A stretch of DNA of 64,000 nt, taken from positions 62,001-126,000 of the forward strand of contig NZ_JARJBB010000007.1 of NCBI RefSeq assembly GCF_029269835.1, read 5' to 3'. Below, one piece after another: positions 62,447-64,000 of this stretch (its first letter is position 1; every line of letters starts with the position of its first letter). Origin of the DNA: Streptomyces tropicalis (lineage in GTDB: Bacteria > Actinomycetota > Actinomycetes > Streptomycetales > Streptomycetaceae). A program made the position numbers and the translations under genes. The notes beneath the pieces are model-generated. The model was not told where the DNA came from. It worked only from the letters and a program-made list of their open reading frames with translations, and made no database searches.

Positions 62447-63332
62447 CAGCGCACCTCCTCGGGCAGCGCGGCGAGGTGCCGCTCCAGCTGCGGGACCAGG
62501 GCCTGGGGCAGCTGCGTGGCCGGCGGCCGGACGCCCGAGTCCGTGATCAGGCCGCGTTGCCGGATGGCCTCTTTGCGCAGTGCGAGCGCGATCCCGGCCT
62601 GCGCTTCGAAGTTGACCAGTGGCAGGTAGGGCAGGTAGGCCTGCCGGGCCGCGTCGTGTCCGCCGCTGTGCCAGGTGCGGACGCAGGCGATCAGGCCTTC
62701 GGGGCAGGAGAAGCCGGTCATGGTCCCGGCGGCGCCGGCCGCCAGCTCGTCGAGCAGGCCCAGGCCGCCGAAGACGGGGACGTCCAGTTCGGCGGTGAGT
62801 CGGGCGACGGCCGCCGCGGTGGGCGGCGCCTCGGCCTTGACCGCGACCGTGGAGGGGACGGCGCGGACGGCGTGAACGAGGTCGGCGGTGCGGATGGCTA
62901 CCCGGCTGGTGGCCGGGTAGTCCTGGACGACGATCCCGGCGCCGGTGGCGTCGTGGACGGTGTCGAGGTGGGCCACGACCACCTGCGGATCGGGCGAGTT
63001 GACGTGCACCATCAGCCCGGCGAGGCGGTCCCCGACGACGTCGCGGACCAGACGGGCCTCCTCCAGTACGGGCGCGGTGGCCAGTGCGGTGACCCCGACG
63101 ACGAGCGGCAGGTCGACGGCGTCGACGACCGCCTGGAGTACCGTGCGGCGCTCTTCGGCGGAGAGCCGGACGGCTTCGCCGAACACTCCGAGCACGGTCA
63201 GTCCTGTGGTGCCGATCCGCTCGTAGTGCTCGACCAGCCGGGCGAGGCTGGACTCGTCCACCTCGAGAGGGCGGAGCCGTGGAAAGGGGTGACGAGGACG
63301 CCCCATACTCCGGGGGCAAGGTGTTCGGGCAT
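62446..63332 (-). pseudogene. DHDPS/NAL-family lyase with early frameshift
   Basis: Class I aldolase-type protein of the dihydrodipicolinate synthase family. The first 22 codons (MPEHLAPGVWGVLVTPFHGS, with LVTPF) are in one frame, with AAAGGGGAGCC as ribosome site. Near 63265 the frame shifts, and the remaining 270 codons are intact: LARLVEHYERIGTTGLTVLG, FGEAVRLSAEERRTVLQAVV, VVQDYPATSRV with the catalytic Tyr region, VAVKAEAPPT with the Schiff-base Lys, and VFGGLGLLDEL. The natural substrate is unknown; relatives split or form 2-oxo acids such as KDG. One indel is enough to inactivate it. Confidence 0.85.
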
Positions 63333-63347
63333 CGGTGGGCTCCCCTT

Positions 63348-64000
63348 TCATCGTCCGGGCCGCAGCGGCGGCCGCTTGTGCTGGAAGGCGAGCAGGCCCT
63401 CCTTGGCGTCCTCGCTGTCCAGCGCCGCCATCAGCGCCGGGGTGCGCAGCTTGCGGGCGTCCTGCGGGGACAACGGGGCCCCACGGTGGACCATCTGCTT
63501 GATGGCGCGCAGTGAGGTGGGGCGCAGGCGAGGATGTCGGCGACCCAGCCGTCGACGGCCTCGTCCAGGTGCTGGGCCGGGACCACCTCGTTGACCAGGC
63601 CCATCCGGTGCAGTTCGGCGGCGGAGGTGCGGCGGCCGGTGAGCAGCAACCCCACGGCCTGGGTGTGCGGGAGCCGGCGGACCAGCTGGAAGACCCCGCC
63701 GTCCAGCGGGATTCGGCCGACCCGGGGCTCGGTGAGGCCGAACTGGGTGTGGTCGGCGGCAACGACGATGTCGCAGCCGAGGACCAACTCCATGCCGCCG
63801 CCGAGAGTGTAGCCGCCCACTGGGGCGATCACTGGGACGTCGAGGGTGGTGCGAAGGCTCAGTCCGCCGAAGCCGTTGGGGTCGAGGCCGGCCCAGTATT
63901 CCAGGCCGGTCTTGTCCACCGCGTCGGCGGACATGTCGGCGCCCACGCAGAACGATCGCTCTCCGGCGCCGGTGACGACGACCACCCGCACCTCGGGGTC
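63348..64000 (-). pseudogene. Enoyl-CoA hydratase/isomerase family gene, partial and frameshifted
   Basis: The 5' end is outside the window. Crotonase-fold motifs are seen: VVVVTGAGERSFCVGADMSA (the first oxyanion-hole strand with the GAD turn), APVGGYTLGGGMELVLGCDI (second oxyanion hole GGGxE), DHTQFGLTEPRVGRIPLDGG and LLLTGRRTSAAELHRMGLVN. At about 63520 one C is missing from a C run (expected CAPTSLRAIKQMVHRG), so translation leaves the frame; the true tail, ending KRPPLRPGR, is still legible and stops at 63348. It heads the visible part of the catabolic operon, 15 bases before the DHDPS-family start. Confidence 0.85.

Noticed and set aside
60478..63594. An open frame of 1,038 codons on the plus strand
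   Set aside because: Its translation is low-complexity Gly/Arg/Ala without domains, whereas the minus strand reads ALDH, SDR, DHDPS-family and crotonase motifs.
1..64000. CRISPR array or integrase-attachment duplication
   Set aside because: No regularly spaced direct repeats, cas genes or tyrosine integrase were seen; the only serine recombinase is of the small resolvase type.

Overview
The window looks like a piece of a Streptomyces-type (Actinomycetota) replicon. It is very GC-rich with G/C-biased third codon positions, uses GTG and TTG starts, has GGAGG-type ribosome sites, and carries families common in streptomycetes: Hanks kinase, DUF3761, Rhs/SUKH, Trypco2-trypsin-NACHT, helicase-associated-domain remnants, IS1380 and IS5. 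The mix of mobile elements, decayed genes, anti-phage-like NTPases and a telomere-protein-like operon suggests an accessory region such as a chromosome arm or a large linear plasmid. No tRNA, rRNA, CRISPR array or ribosomal gene was seen.

Layout. 0-7 kb: end of an SDR oxidoreductase, a secreted HNH-like nuclease, a tail-to-tail DUF5131 / three-Cys-motif-partner pair, and a UvrD-like helicase. 7-13 kb: a small XRE repressor with three palindromic sites between it and a divergent Cys-rich protein, a coiled-coil winged-helix protein, then a three-gene operon (excisionase-like HTH protein, 704-aa protein with family B polymerase-like motifs, 240-aa HTH protein) whose order and motifs resemble the telomere genes tap-tpg. 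13-24 kb: envelope and signalling genes, including a Ser/Thr kinase, two lipoproteins, a DUF3761 protein and a 1,359-aa secreted transglycosylase/golvesin/SGNH fusion. 24-26 kb: decayed IS3 and IS630 pieces and an AT-richer secreted protein. 26-31.6 kb: a giant Rhs toxin translationally coupled to a SUKH immunity gene, with an intact IS1380-family element just upstream of the toxin.

33-38 kb: three copies of one insertion-sequence end frame a frameshifted IS5-type transposase and two passenger genes (GNAT, inositol-monophosphatase-like), followed by an OGG-fold protein and a shattered second IS5-type transposase. 38-46 kb: a four-gene Tn7/Tn5053-like operon (TnsB-like DDE transposase, TnsC-like ATPase with an extra barrel, second AAA ATPase, ATPase-derived protein without a P-loop) next to a divergent PD-(D/E)XK nuclease-like gene. 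46-56 kb: a defence-island-like block with an overlapping operon of radical SAM protein, DUF6375-like protein and a 1.3-kaa nuclease-STAND NTPase, then a coiled-coil membrane protein and a divergent Trypco2 + trypsin-NACHT-membrane pair.

56-64 kb: helicase remnant, serine resolvase with a nearby direct repeat, SUKH-3 fragment, TetR/NmrA pair, LysR fragment, the C-terminal tail of a Tn3-family transposase fused to a decayed aldehyde dehydrogenase, and a catabolic operon (enoyl-CoA hydratase, DHDPS-family lyase, SDR, ALDH) in which all four genes carry frameshifts or stops.

The best candidates for undescribed systems are the radical SAM / DUF6375-like / nuclease-STAND operon, the two-ATPase TnsB module, and the divergent Tap/Tpg-like operon. 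All functional statements rest on motif recognition by eye, not on searches.
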